NCBI GenBank assembly: GCA_029781135.1
Contig: JAKOXH010000022.1
Coordinates: 1-64,000 of the forward strand
DNA length: 64,000 nt
Source: Planctomycetota bacterium
GTDB taxonomy: Bacteria > Planctomycetota > Planctomycetia > Pirellulales > Lacipirellulaceae
Direction of reading: 5' to 3'
Of the stretch, positions 33,130-41,932 are shown piece by piece. How positions within the stretch are numbered: position 1 is the stretch's first letter; every line of letters begins with the position of its first letter. The position numbers and the translations under genes are program-made. The notes under the pieces are model-generated. The model did not search any database and had not been told where the DNA came from. It saw only the letters and a program-made list of their open reading frames with translations.

Positions 33130-34878
33130 CTAACGCTTGCCCGTGGAACTGTTCCAGTAGAAGTACATTTCCTCGACCGGAGGGATTTCCTTTGGCCGAG
33201 CTATCCGGAAACCGAGCCACGGGGCATCTGTAAGATACCAGATACTCTTGGGCAATTGGGGGTCTTGTTGTTGCCAGGCGGGTTCGGAACCGAGCCGGCG
33301 GGCCGAGCGGACGCCTTCGGCATCGTCGTTCCAACTGCCGCCGCGGACGGCCCGTGGGTACAGCCCATCCGGCCGCACGAGGGGGTTCGTCGCCTTACCG
33401 GCCAGTTTTTCGAAGTAGTTGGCAATGTACTGGTCGGCCGTCCATTCCATCACGTTGCCGTGCATATCGTACAGGCCCCAAGGGTTGGGCTTCTTCTCGC
33501 CAACCTTGTGCGATTTTTCGTCGGAATTCTCGTAGTACCAGGCGTATTGGCCGAGTTGACCGGGGTCATCGCCGAACGAGTAAGCGGTGGTAGTACCGGC
33601 GCGGCAGGCGTATTCCCACTCGGCCTCGGTCGGCAGCCGATAAAAATGCCCCGTCTGTGCGCTGAGCCATTCGCAGTACTTGTTGGCGGCATGTTGCGTC
33701 ATGCAGATGGCCGGGTAGCCCTGCTTGCCGAAGCCGAACGTCATATCGGCATACGGCCGCGTGGGGCCGCTGACGGCATCGACGACGGTGCCATCCTTCG
33801 TGTCATAGTCTTTACGAGCGCCGTTCTTGTAGCGTTCGAACGTGGTGATCATGTACGGCTCGTACTCGTTCCAAGTGACTTCGAACTTGCCGAGCCAGAA
33901 CGGGGCGACTTCGACTTTCGCCTGCGGACCTTCGTCTTTGCCGCGCTTCGCTTCCGAGTCGGGGCTGCCCATTTGGAACGTGCCGCCCTTGATGGCGATC
34001 ATGCTGTAATCGGCGCCCGTTTGCGGAACTTTCGAGGCATAGTCCTTGAAGTTGCCGTCGCCTTCTTCCTTGGCACGGGCCACGATTTGCGCGTGGATCT
34101 TCTCGACCAAGGCCATGTCGTCGTAGTTCGGATACGTGGCTTTCTTTTCCCGTGTCTTGAGCTTGAGATCCTTCGGCCAAATGGCGCCTTGGGCAATCCA
34201 CAGCTTCAGAATGTCGGCCGATTCCTTGGGGAGCGGTCCGCCTTCTTTGGTCGGCGGCATCAAGTGCTCATCGTCCTTGGGCAGCACGGTGGAAGTGTAG
34301 AACGCACTGTGTTCGGCATTGAACGGCCGGATGGAAGGGGCGTTATCGCCACTGGTGAAGGCCGACTCACGAATCGAGATGTCAAAGTTGCCTTCGATGT
34401 GCTCTCCAGAATGGCAGGAGACGCAATCGGTTTCCAAGATCGGCTGGACGTTCTTCACGAAGTCGACCCGCGGGCGGACTTCGAGTTTCGCGTCGGCCGG
34501 CCACTTGGCCCCTTCCTTGATCCACTGCTGCAGCAGCTTCGTCTGCGACTCATCGAGCGGTGCGCCCTCGGACGGCATGATGTCTTTATGCCCAGCCGGC
34601 AAAACCGTGCGTTTGTAGAACGAGCTTTTTTCGGGATCGCCAGCAACGATCGACGGGCCCTCGCCCGTATCGGCCGTGGCGCCGGCGAGGGTGTCGAGGA
34701 GCAATTCGGTGTCTTCGTTCTTGCCGTTGTGACAATGCAAACAGGCCGACTCGATGATCGGCTGGATTTCGGTTTTGAAATCGACCGCGGCGAACGCCGG
34801 CGTCCGAAGTACTAAGAGAGAAATAGCCAATCCGCGGATAATGGAGCGGCTCAAGGTTCGCAACGCAGTATCGGACAT
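33130..34878 (-). CDS. PSCyt-type cytochrome fused to an FGE/SUMF1 domain
   Basis: A 582-residue secreted protein. Signal peptide (SRSIIRGLAISLLVLRTPAF, cleavage AFA-A); two planctomycete cytochrome modules, haem sites CLHCH at 46-50 and CVSCH at 152-156, each followed by a VLPKDDEHLMPP / VLPAGHKDIMPS type segment; then a FGE-like domain from about 285: AIKGGTFQMGSPDSEAKRG, WLGKFEVTWNEYEPYM, MTQHAANKYCEWLSAQTG, RLPTEAEWEYACRAGT, YDMHGNVMEWTADQ, RGGSWNDDAEGVRSARR and LGFRIARP. Covalent haem c suggests the FGE-like part works outside the cytoplasm with electron carriers; whether it oxidises Cys in sulfatases is not shown. This fusion is typical of Planctomycetota. Confidence 0.88.
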   Translation of the reverse strand: MSDTALRTLSRSIIRGLAISLLVLRTPAFAAVDFKTEIQPIIESACLHCHNGKNEDTELLLDTLAGATADTGEGPSIVAGDPEKSSFYKRTVLPAGHKDIMPSEGAPLDESQTKLLQQWIKEGAKWPADAKLEVRPRVDFVKNVQPILETDCVSCHSGEHIEGNFDISIRESAFTSGDNAPSIRPFNAEHSAFYTSTVLPKDDEHLMPPTKEGGPLPKESADILKLWIAQGAIWPKDLKLKTREKKATYPNYDDMALVEKIHAQIVARAKEEGDGNFKDYASKVPQTGADYSMIAIKGGTFQMGSPDSEAKRGKDEGPQAKVEVAPFWLGKFEVTWNEYEPYMITTFERYKNGARKDYDTKDGTVVDAVSGPTRPYADMTFGFGKQGYPAICMTQHAANKYCEWLSAQTGHFYRLPTEAEWEYACRAGTTTAYSFGDDPGQLGQYAWYYENSDEKSHKVGEKKPNPWGLYDMHGNVMEWTADQYIANYFEKLAGKATNPLVRPDGLYPRAVRGGSWNDDAEGVRSARRLGSEPAWQQQDPQLPKSIWYLTDAPWLGFRIARPKEIPPVEEMYFYWNSSTGKR

Positions 34879-35416
34879 CGCAGCTAAATCTCGGGGGAAC
34901 TGTGCTCGGCAGGTAGGACGATCCGAGCTTGTCAGCGCTCATTGCGCTTCGCGGTCGGCTTCGACCATTGTCGAGGCCGCGAAGCAACTCATTAAAGTGC
35001 TTTAGAACGCCCCCACTAGTATAACTAGCGGGGATTGCCGTTGGCTACTCATGAGAAGTCGGCGTAAGTTCGGTAATGGGTTGAAGTTGGGGCGCTGGCC
35101 CCGAATGGGCGGAGCGGCGGCGTGGTTGTCGCGTCATGTGGAAGTTGGCCCTAACCGCCCGCATGAAGTGGGGGCAGGCAGGGAATTACCCGTCCGCTGG
35201 TATCTACTTCATCGTGGTAGTGTGCTGAAGATCACCACGGTATGCGGACGGAACGCGCGCCAGCGGTACGTCGAAAGAGCGACGGCGAGTTCACCGGAAC
35301 GGAATTGAATTTCAGAGGCGTCCGCCCATCCGGGGAGTTCGGCGCGATGTACCCCCAATTAAAATGGCAGGCGTTGGGAGGGCCTTGTTCCGCAACCTCG
35401 AATCAATGACGACACC
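34879..35416. other. Divergent intergenic region
   Basis: About 540 bases between the fusion gene (leftward) and the DUF4091 gene (rightward). No coding frame of interest and no clear hairpin; both promoters must lie here. Confidence 0.35.
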
Positions 35417-38400
35417 ATGTTTAACCACTCGTTTCGCGCCGTCGTTCTCTTAAACGGTTGCCTGCTCTGTTCATCTGCGCTAGGCATTGAAACTCTTTGG
35501 ACGTTCCATTCGCCGCTCGGTGGCATCGATAGTACGCCCGCCGTCGCCGAGATTGCTCGCGAGGGACAACCAAGAATTGTCCTCACGACCACAGGCGGCA
35601 TGGTGATCGGCCTGGATGCGAACGGCAAGCAGTTGTGGATGCAAGGCATCCAAATTCCGATTAGCGTTGCCCCGACTTTGGCCGACATCGTTGAAGGACC
35701 GGAGCCAGAAATTCTGGTGCTGAATCAATCGGGCAGTGTGTATTGTTTGAGCGGCCACGCGGGAAGTGTCATTTGGCGACACGATCTGCCCAGTAGCATC
35801 AACTGGGGATCAACGGCGATTGCCGTGGCCGATGTCGACGGCGATGGCCAAAAGGAAGCTATCGTTGGCGATCGCGATGGCCATGTCGTGTGCCTCTCGC
35901 CGCAGGGCGAGGAGAAATGGAAATTCGCTGGCCCACAGGGTTCGACATTGTGTCCGGCGATCGGACCAATCGGCGAGGGGAAGTCACCTTCCATTTTGAT
36001 TTCCGGCTCGAAAATGCCGCTCGTGTGTCTCGATGGCAAAGGCAAAGAGCAGTGGCGTGTCGAAAAGGGTGGCTCCGGCTCGAGCCCCGTGCTGGCCGAT
36101 ATCAACGGGGACGGCAAGAACGAAATCATCACCGGCGCGGGATACGCGGTGATGGCCGTCGATGGCAGTGGCAAAGTGCTGTGGGAACATCCGATGAAGA
36201 AGGAACTCGATAGTTCCTTGTGCGTGGCAGATGCGAATGAAGACGGCGTGGTCGAAATCTATGCCATCGATATGGTGGGGCATGTCGCGGCGATCTCACC
36301 GGCGGGCAAGACCTTGTGGACGGCTGAAATTCGTGAGCGTGCGCGGCGTTCACCCACGATTGGCGATGTCGATGGGGACGGCGCGGTTGAAATCGTTGTC
36401 GCTGGGTATAGCCACGAACTGTATCTCTTCACGCCGCAGGGAGAATTGAAGGAGAGCCATCCGCTGCCGGCCGTGTCGAACTCCTCGCCGGTCATTGCCG
36501 ATCTCAAGGGCGATGGCACGCCCGTGGTGCTGTGCGCCACGATCGACGGCAATTTGACGGCGTATCGCTGGGCCGAGGCGAAGCCGAATGCCAAGGTGTT
36601 GTGGCCGCAATATCGGTTTGGAAACGCGCGCACGGGCCTCGAAAGTAAGCGGGTGCGCTCGCCGGTGCAGATCAAGTCGATCGATTTCGGACGGTATTAC
36701 GTCGGTGAGAACGAGGTCGCGGCGACGATCGAAAATCCCGAAGGGAGGCAACTAAAAGTCGTCACGACAATTGCAACCGACGGTGGCAAGCGACAGATCG
36801 AAATCCGCGAGGGAGCCGATAAGCAACTTCCCATCAACGTGAAATACACACTAACTGATGTGACCCCAACGACCATTCAAATTGAATGTTCGGTTCACGA
36901 TGGAGATACGGTTGTTGCGCAGCGGACCGACACTGCTTACGTCGTGCCGTTCAAAAAGGAGATTGCCGATTTGGAAGCAACGCTCGCCAAAGTGAAACAA
37001 GGGGCCAGCGCGATTCCAGACGGCTATGATTTCTTGGGGCAGGTTGCCGCGAGTGAGGCGAAAATTCCTGAACATAAGTCGCAGGCGGCCGTGGCAGGCA
37101 CGCTCGAGGCCGTCCAACGGCGCGGCCTGCGCGATACCCTGCGTAACGAATTGGGCCGATTTGCCGTGCTCGAAAAGCTCGCCCGTGTTTCCTGCGAACA
37201 CTTTGCGAAAGGGCGCTGGCCGCTGCGGCTGAGCGCGGCGAATCCCTGGGCGCCGTTCGGCCGCATGGACGAAGTGCAGGAAGATCGGCTGCGCGAGGCC
37301 GATGTGAGCCTGGAAGCATTTTCCGGTGAAGTCGAAGGGGCGGCCGTCAACGTTTTCAATTTCGGTGTGCAATCCGTCGCGGCCCGTGTCGAAGTCGACG
37401 ACTTTACGCTGGAGGGCTCGGCCGATAAAGCCGCCGTGCTTGCTCGTGATGTTACGACGCTTCACGAAGTCATCGACGTGCCGACGCAGATGGCCGATAG
37501 CGTCGCCGACGCGTTGCCGCGGATGAACCAGGCCAACGTCATCACGTTGCCATCCCGCGATGCACGGCAGCTTTGGCTCAACGTCGATACCAAGCGGCTC
37601 AAGCCCGGTAAGTGGAAGAGCGCCGTCCACCTCCGCACGTTGGAAGCCGAGTCCAAGGAATTCATCGCGCCGATTACAGTAACGGTGTGGGCAGCGTCGC
37701 TGCCCGAAAAGCAGCCGTTGCACCATTGCAACTGGGGATACGTGGAAGGCTCACGTCATAAATATTACGAAGAAGAAACGATTAAGGACCGCGTCGCTCA
37801 CGGGAACAACGTGTTCACGTGCACGTCCGTGCCGCTGGCCAAGTTCGACGAACAAGGTCGGATCGTCGGTGATATCGACTACAAGCAGCACGATGAATTC
37901 GTGAAGAAGTATGCGCCGCATGGAATGATTCTGTTCCAAATGACGGGCGGAATTTCCGGCCCTGGCGGGCGCGAGACCGCTGCATATCGCAAGGCCTACA
38001 TCGCTTGGATGACCGCTTGGGTGCAACATCTCAAAGACATGGGGATTACCTACGATCGCTACGCCATGTACCCCGTCGATGAACCAGGCTTGAGCGATGG
38101 GCTCGTGAAGTTGTATCTCGATTACGCCAAACTCACGCGCGAGGCCGATCCGCAAGTGCTGATGTACACCGACCCCGTCTATCGCATCACGGAAGAAGAG
38201 CTGCGCGAGATGCTGCCGTACGTCGATATCTGGTGCCCGAATCGCAACGGCTTCTTGCTCGATTTGAGTGCCGAGAAGTTCGCCATCATCAAGAACTCGG
38301 GCAAGCAAGTGTGGACGTATGAATGCGATGGCAATGCCAAACACTTATCGCCGCTAGGCTACTATCGCGGCCAAAGCTGGCTGGTGTGGCGGCATGGCCT

Positions 38401-38803
38401 CACCGGCATCGGTTTTTGGACGTACTGCACATCGCCGGAAGACCCCTGGTTCAAGTCGAATGTTTCGCCCGATTATCTGATGACGTATCAAGGCGAAAGC
38501 GTCGTCTCGACGAAGCGCTGGGAAGCAGTTCGCGACGGCGTCGAAGATTACAGCATGTTAACGGTTCTCCGCGAGAAGGTCGCCAAGGCGCGGGCGGATT
38601 CGAAGAAGCAGGAGGCTATCAAGAAGGCCGATGCGCTGCTCGGCGAGCGCGCGTTCGCAATCGCGAAGTTCTGCAACAATCGCGACGTCGCGCCGACCAA
38701 CACCGGCATGCCGGGTGCCAGGAAACAGGCCGACGAACAATGGGTCGCCGTGCAACAAATCCGCCGCGAAATCGCTGCTGCCCTTAACGACGTGTCGCAG
38801 TAA
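35417..38803 (+). CDS. Beta-propeller plus DUF4091 glycoside-hydrolase-like secreted protein
   Basis: A 1,128-residue protein starting after a signal peptide (FRAVVLLNGCLLCSSALG). Residues about 25-400 form PQQ/FG-GAP-type propeller blades: repeated AVADVDGDGQKEAIVGDRDG, LADINGDGKNEIITGAGY, VADANEDGVVEIYAID, IGDVDGDGAVEIVVAG and IADLKGDGTPVVLCATIDG, with calcium-binding DxDGDG loops. A middle Ig-like and helical part leads to the DUF4091 region: YDRYAMYPVDEPGLSDGLVK, DIWCPNRNGFL, SPLGYYRGQSWLVWRHGLTG and RWEAVRDGVEDYSMLTVL, in which DEPGL resembles an acid/nucleophile site. DUF4091 proteins are thought to be glycan hydrolases; the sugar is unknown. It is one of several exported proteins in this window. 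Confidence 0.85.
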   Translation: MFNHSFRAVVLLNGCLLCSSALGIETLWTFHSPLGGIDSTPAVAEIAREGQPRIVLTTTGGMVIGLDANGKQLWMQGIQIPISVAPTLADIVEGPEPEILVLNQSGSVYCLSGHAGSVIWRHDLPSSINWGSTAIAVADVDGDGQKEAIVGDRDGHVVCLSPQGEEKWKFAGPQGSTLCPAIGPIGEGKSPSILISGSKMPLVCLDGKGKEQWRVEKGGSGSSPVLADINGDGKNEIITGAGYAVMAVDGSGKVLWEHPMKKELDSSLCVADANEDGVVEIYAIDMVGHVAAISPAGKTLWTAEIRERARRSPTIGDVDGDGAVEIVVAGYSHELYLFTPQGELKESHPLPAVSNSSPVIADLKGDGTPVVLCATIDGNLTAYRWAEAKPNAKVLWPQYRFGNARTGLESKRVRSPVQIKSIDFGRYYVGENEVAATIENPEGRQLKVVTTIATDGGKRQIEIREGADKQLPINVKYTLTDVTPTTIQIECSVHDGDTVVAQRTDTAYVVPFKKEIADLEATLAKVKQGASAIPDGYDFLGQVAASEAKIPEHKSQAAVAGTLEAVQRRGLRDTLRNELGRFAVLEKLARVSCEHFAKGRWPLRLSAANPWAPFGRMDEVQEDRLREADVSLEAFSGEVEGAAVNVFNFGVQSVAARVEVDDFTLEGSADKAAVLARDVTTLHEVIDVPTQMADSVADALPRMNQANVITLPSRDARQLWLNVDTKRLKPGKWKSAVHLRTLEAESKEFIAPITVTVWAASLPEKQPLHHCNWGYVEGSRHKYYEEETIKDRVAHGNNVFTCTSVPLAKFDEQGRIVGDIDYKQHDEFVKKYAPHGMILFQMTGGISGPGGRETAAYRKAYIAWMTAWVQHLKDMGITYDRYAMYPVDEPGLSDGLVKLYLDYAKLTREADPQVLMYTDPVYRITEEELREMLPYVDIWCPNRNGFLLDLSAEKFAIIKNSGKQVWTYECDGNAKHLSPLGYYRGQSWLVWRHGLTGIGFWTYCTSPEDPWFKSNVSPDYLMTYQGESVVSTKRWEAVRDGVEDYSMLTVLREKVAKARADSKKQEAIKKADALLGERAFAIAKFCNNRDVAPTNTGMPGARKQADEQWVAVQQIRREIAAALNDVSQ

Positions 38804-39162
38804 ACTGCGACAAACGTGGCTGCCCCGCCCGTCGAGTGAGGGACGCAATGCGCATATCGCCAACCAGTCAGGGGGGGCGGCGCGGCAGTCAACATCTTGG
38901 TCAGTAAAAAACACGTATGCCATTTCCTCTTGAAGTAGTAGACAAACTTTCGCATTCGGTTAAACTTCCGAGATTGATAGTATCTCGTCGCGTTACTTCA
39001 TCGCGATCTGATTGGTGCCGCTCTTCTTCGAGTGTGGACCAGTCAGTCGCTGGCGATTCCGTTTGACATCGGCCTCGCTTGGCAGAGGCGGCAGCGCGGA
39101 ACGCGTCCTCCATGGGCCCCTCGATACGAATCGGTTGCACGCACGCGTGCGGCTAGAAATAT
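38804..39162. other. Intergenic region, no feature recognised
   Basis: About 360 bases between the DUF4091 gene and the dockerin-calpain gene. No RNA or gene signal was identified. Confidence 0.35.
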
Positions 39163-40662
39163 ATGGCAAGAAATCAGTTTCCCGCACGCGATCGGCAACT
39201 ACGGTACGAAGTATTGGAATCACGGCAGATGTTAGCCGCCGCGATTACCGGCGATTACAACGCCAATGGCTACATGGATGCCGCCGACTACGTCACCTGG
39301 CGCGCCTCGCTCCACACCTCCGTGGCGATACCCGGCGATGGTGCGGACGGCAACCAGGATGGCTCGATTGGGCCCGCGGACTATCAAGTCTGGCGCACCG
39401 GCTTTGGCCAAATGGCCGGCGACTACAACACCAATGGTGTGGTGGATGCCGCCGATTATGTTGCCTGGCGCGCCTCCTCGCGCACGGGAGCCACGACCGC
39501 AGCCAGCGCGGCCATCAATAGCACAACCGCGTCACAAGGTTACAATGTGTGGCGAACGAATTTCGGCCATCAAAATCCGAGTCCACCGGTCGGCAATTGG
39601 TTCGACGCAAATATTCACGATGCGGCACTGCAATCCTTAGGGCACAATTTATATGTGGACGGTCTGATTGACCGTAGCGATATCCTGGCGTTGCTCTCCA
39701 GCGCGCAAGATGAGGGAGCCGTGGATGCGATCGAGTTTAGCGATCTGAAGACGATCGTCAACAACGCAGCGTTATTTGGTTCGCTGGATTACGTCCGCCA
39801 GCTATCGAGTTATGTCGTGCTGGGTAACGCGGCAAACGCTCATTACCAAACATCGACTTTGGGCAACTTGGCGCCCGGCTCGTCTGCGGCGCAGTTGCAG
39901 GACCTGGTCAACAAGTGGTTTCTAGGTTTAGATCGTCCGGCGACTTCTTACACCTACGCATTAACTTCGGGCACGCTATTCGTCGACGGTGCCGAATACA
40001 CCGACATCAATCAAGGCAATTTGAGCGATTGTTATCTCTTGACGTCGCTCGCGGAAACCGCGCTTAAGAGTCCTGCTGCAATTTCCGATATGTTCGTGGT
40101 CAATGGCGACGGCACGTACACGGTGAAAATCTACAACAATTCGCAGGCGGCCTACGTGACGGTCGATTCGTATTTGCCGATCGACGGGGCCGGAAATCTG
40201 GCGTACGCCGGCATTGGCAAAACATATAACGATACTGGTAATGAACTGTGGGTGTCGCTGGCAGAAAAGGCCTACGCCCAGATTAATGAGATGGGCTGGC
40301 TGCGCGGGTACCTTTCCGGCAGCGGCCAGAATTCGTATTCCGCGATTGAGAACGGCTATATTTACGCCGCCTTGGGACAGATCACCGGCCAAGCGACGGT
40401 CGCCTTTTCCAGCACGCACGAGGACACGAATTTTGTCGCGTTTGTTGCTGCGTACGATCAAGGCAAGCTAATCGGCTTCTCCTCGAACCGAGCTCCGGCA
40501 TCCACGTCCGTCGTCGGCAACCACTCCTATGCCGTGCTGCAATATGATGCCACCAATCAAACCGTCACGCTATTCAATCCCTGGGGCGTCCAGTACGGGC
40601 TGCTTACCTTGACCTGGTCCGAGATACAAAGCAATTTCTCGTATTTCGACCGCACGGTGTAG
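39163..40662 (+). CDS. Dockerin type I plus calpain-like (C2) cysteine protease
   Basis: A 499-residue protein. N-terminus RYEVLESRQMLAA at 14-26 is a LEPR-XLL type planctomycete leader. Two dockerin-like EF-hand blocks follow, with Ca-loops DYNANGYMDAADYVTW at 31-46 and DYNTNGVVDAADYVAW at 87-102. From about 255 comes a calpain catalytic domain: DINQGNLSDCYLLTSLAETA with C290, VKIYNNSQAAYVTVDSYLPI, NELWVSLAEKAYAQI, HSYAVLQYD with H454 and TLFNPWG with N472, the Cys-His-Asn triad intact. It is therefore probably an active extracellular or cell-surface protease. A dockerin suggests docking to a cohesin or anchoring; no cohesin was recognised in the window. Whether its activity depends on calcium is not evident. 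Confidence 0.9.
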   Translation: MARNQFPARDRQLRYEVLESRQMLAAAITGDYNANGYMDAADYVTWRASLHTSVAIPGDGADGNQDGSIGPADYQVWRTGFGQMAGDYNTNGVVDAADYVAWRASSRTGATTAASAAINSTTASQGYNVWRTNFGHQNPSPPVGNWFDANIHDAALQSLGHNLYVDGLIDRSDILALLSSAQDEGAVDAIEFSDLKTIVNNAALFGSLDYVRQLSSYVVLGNAANAHYQTSTLGNLAPGSSAAQLQDLVNKWFLGLDRPATSYTYALTSGTLFVDGAEYTDINQGNLSDCYLLTSLAETALKSPAAISDMFVVNGDGTYTVKIYNNSQAAYVTVDSYLPIDGAGNLAYAGIGKTYNDTGNELWVSLAEKAYAQINEMGWLRGYLSGSGQNSYSAIENGYIYAALGQITGQATVAFSSTHEDTNFVAFVAAYDQGKLIGFSSNRAPASTSVVGNHSYAVLQYDATNQTVTLFNPWGVQYGLLTLTWSEIQSNFSYFDRTV

Positions 40663-40690
40663 CAATAGGTCAGACTTCACACTGCGCAAA

Positions 40691-40768
40691 GGGTGGCCCG
40701 CCCACAGGGGGCGCGGAATTGGCGATTCCCGCTTCACCACGCCCTGCGCAGGCTCACGGCGTGCCACC
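40691..40768. repeat. Dispersed GGTGGC...GCCACC element, copy 1
   Basis: GGGTGGCCCGCCC on the left is mirrored by GGCGTGCCACC on the right, with CTTCACCACGCCCTGCGCAG inside. A related element, in the other orientation, is at 46452-46540. The rest of the 40663-40938 gap shows only a possible promoter region of the next gene. Confidence 0.55.
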
Positions 40769-40938
40769 ATCCCAATTGAAAAGCGGGTCGGCCTTGGAAA
40801 TCATGGCCCAACAGGTGCGGCGTTCGACGATGCGCGTTAGTATAGTCGTTTTGGGTCTTAAGGGCCGTGGCCAGCGATAGGCGATCACCTATCGGCCGAT
40901 GGATTTGCAAATCGCCAGCAACATAAGGGGAAACGAAT

Positions 40939-41805
40939 ATGCGTTGGCAAGGTGGTGAGCAAAGCGAGAATTTGGAAGATCGGCGTCGCACGGCCGGGCC
41001 CGTGATGCTCGGCGGCGGCGGCTTGCTGGTATTGGTCGTCGTGGCGATGCTGTTTGGCGTCGACCCGCGCAAACTCAATCAATTGGTCAACCAGGCTCAG
41101 GTCGGCCAAGGTAATGCTGCCGGCCAGCAGGGCGAACTTTCTCCACAAGAGCTAGAACAACAAAAGTTCATGGGGACGATTTTGCGCTTCACTGAAGTCG
41201 TCTGGGGAGATCAATTTCGTAAGGTGGGGAAACAATACGAACCACCAAAGATGGTGCTGTTCTCACAACGAGTGCAAACCGGTTGCGGTGTCGCGCCGTC
41301 GGCCGTGGGGCCGTTCTATTGCCCGGCGGACCGTACCGTGTACCTCGATCCCACATTCTTCGAGGAACTCGCCCAAAAGCTGGGCGGGTCCAAATCCGAG
41401 TTCTCGCAAGCCTATGTCATTGCCCACGAAATCGGGCATCACGTGCAGAACTTGCTCGGCTACAGCGACCTCGTCGATCAGCAGCGGCAGCGATTGCCCG
41501 AAGGCGAGTTCAACCAGTGGTCGGTTCGATTGGAGCTACAGGCCGATTACCTGGCCGGCGTTTGGGCTCACTACGGGCAGGAGAAATTCAACTTCATCGA
41601 AGCGGGCGACGTCGAGTCGGCAATCACCTCGGCGAACGCCATTGGGGACGACCGCTTACAGAAAAGCCAGGTCGGTTTTACATCGCCTGAAAAATACACC
41701 CACGGCACCTCGAAGCAACGCATCAGTTGGTTCACGCGCGGCCTGCAAACCGGCGATTTAAGCCGGCTCGATGAAATCTTCAAGATGCCTTACGAACGGC
41801 TGTGA
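40939..41805 (+). CDS. ypfJ: Neutral zinc metallopeptidase, YpfJ family
   Basis: A 288-residue protein with one N-terminal membrane segment (MLGGGGLLVLVVVAMLFGV) and the family phrase MRWQGGEQSENLEDRR at the start. The zinc site HEIGHHVQ is at 163-170 (H163, E164, H167), followed by the third-ligand region ELQADYLAGVWAHYG. GCGVAPSAVGPFYCPADRTV with its two Cys is also typical. The peptidase faces the cell exterior or periplasm; its substrate is unknown. It has a weak upstream purine-rich site. It overlaps nothing and is flanked by dispersed repeats on both sides. Confidence 0.93.
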   Translation: MRWQGGEQSENLEDRRRTAGPVMLGGGGLLVLVVVAMLFGVDPRKLNQLVNQAQVGQGNAAGQQGELSPQELEQQKFMGTILRFTEVVWGDQFRKVGKQYEPPKMVLFSQRVQTGCGVAPSAVGPFYCPADRTVYLDPTFFEELAQKLGGSKSEFSQAYVIAHEIGHHVQNLLGYSDLVDQQRQRLPEGEFNQWSVRLELQADYLAGVWAHYGQEKFNFIEAGDVESAITSANAIGDDRLQKSQVGFTSPEKYTHGTSKQRISWFTRGLQTGDLSRLDEIFKMPYERL

Positions 41806-41830
41806 TACGCTGTACCACACGGTTGACGAG

Positions 41831-41921
41831 GGGTGGCATGTTCTCGCCGCGGCTGCGGCCTGAACATTAACGATGGCGCGAAATTCATGCTTACTCGCCG
41901 CGGCGCGAAAGCATACCACCC
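41831..41921. repeat. Dispersed GTGGCATGC inverted element, copy 2
   Basis: GGGTGGCATGTTCTCGCCGC is mirrored by CGCGAAAGCATACCACCC. It shares the arms and the internal ATGCTTACTCGC phrase with copies at 5064 and 50565. It lies in the gap between ypfJ and the convergent ALDH gene. Confidence 0.6.
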
Positions 41922-41932
41922 AGCGCGCGGCA

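Noticed and set aside
33256..34815. Long plus-strand frame opposite the cytochrome-FGE fusion
   Set aside because: The minus-strand product has signal peptide, two haem sites and an FGE domain; the plus-strand frame has none.
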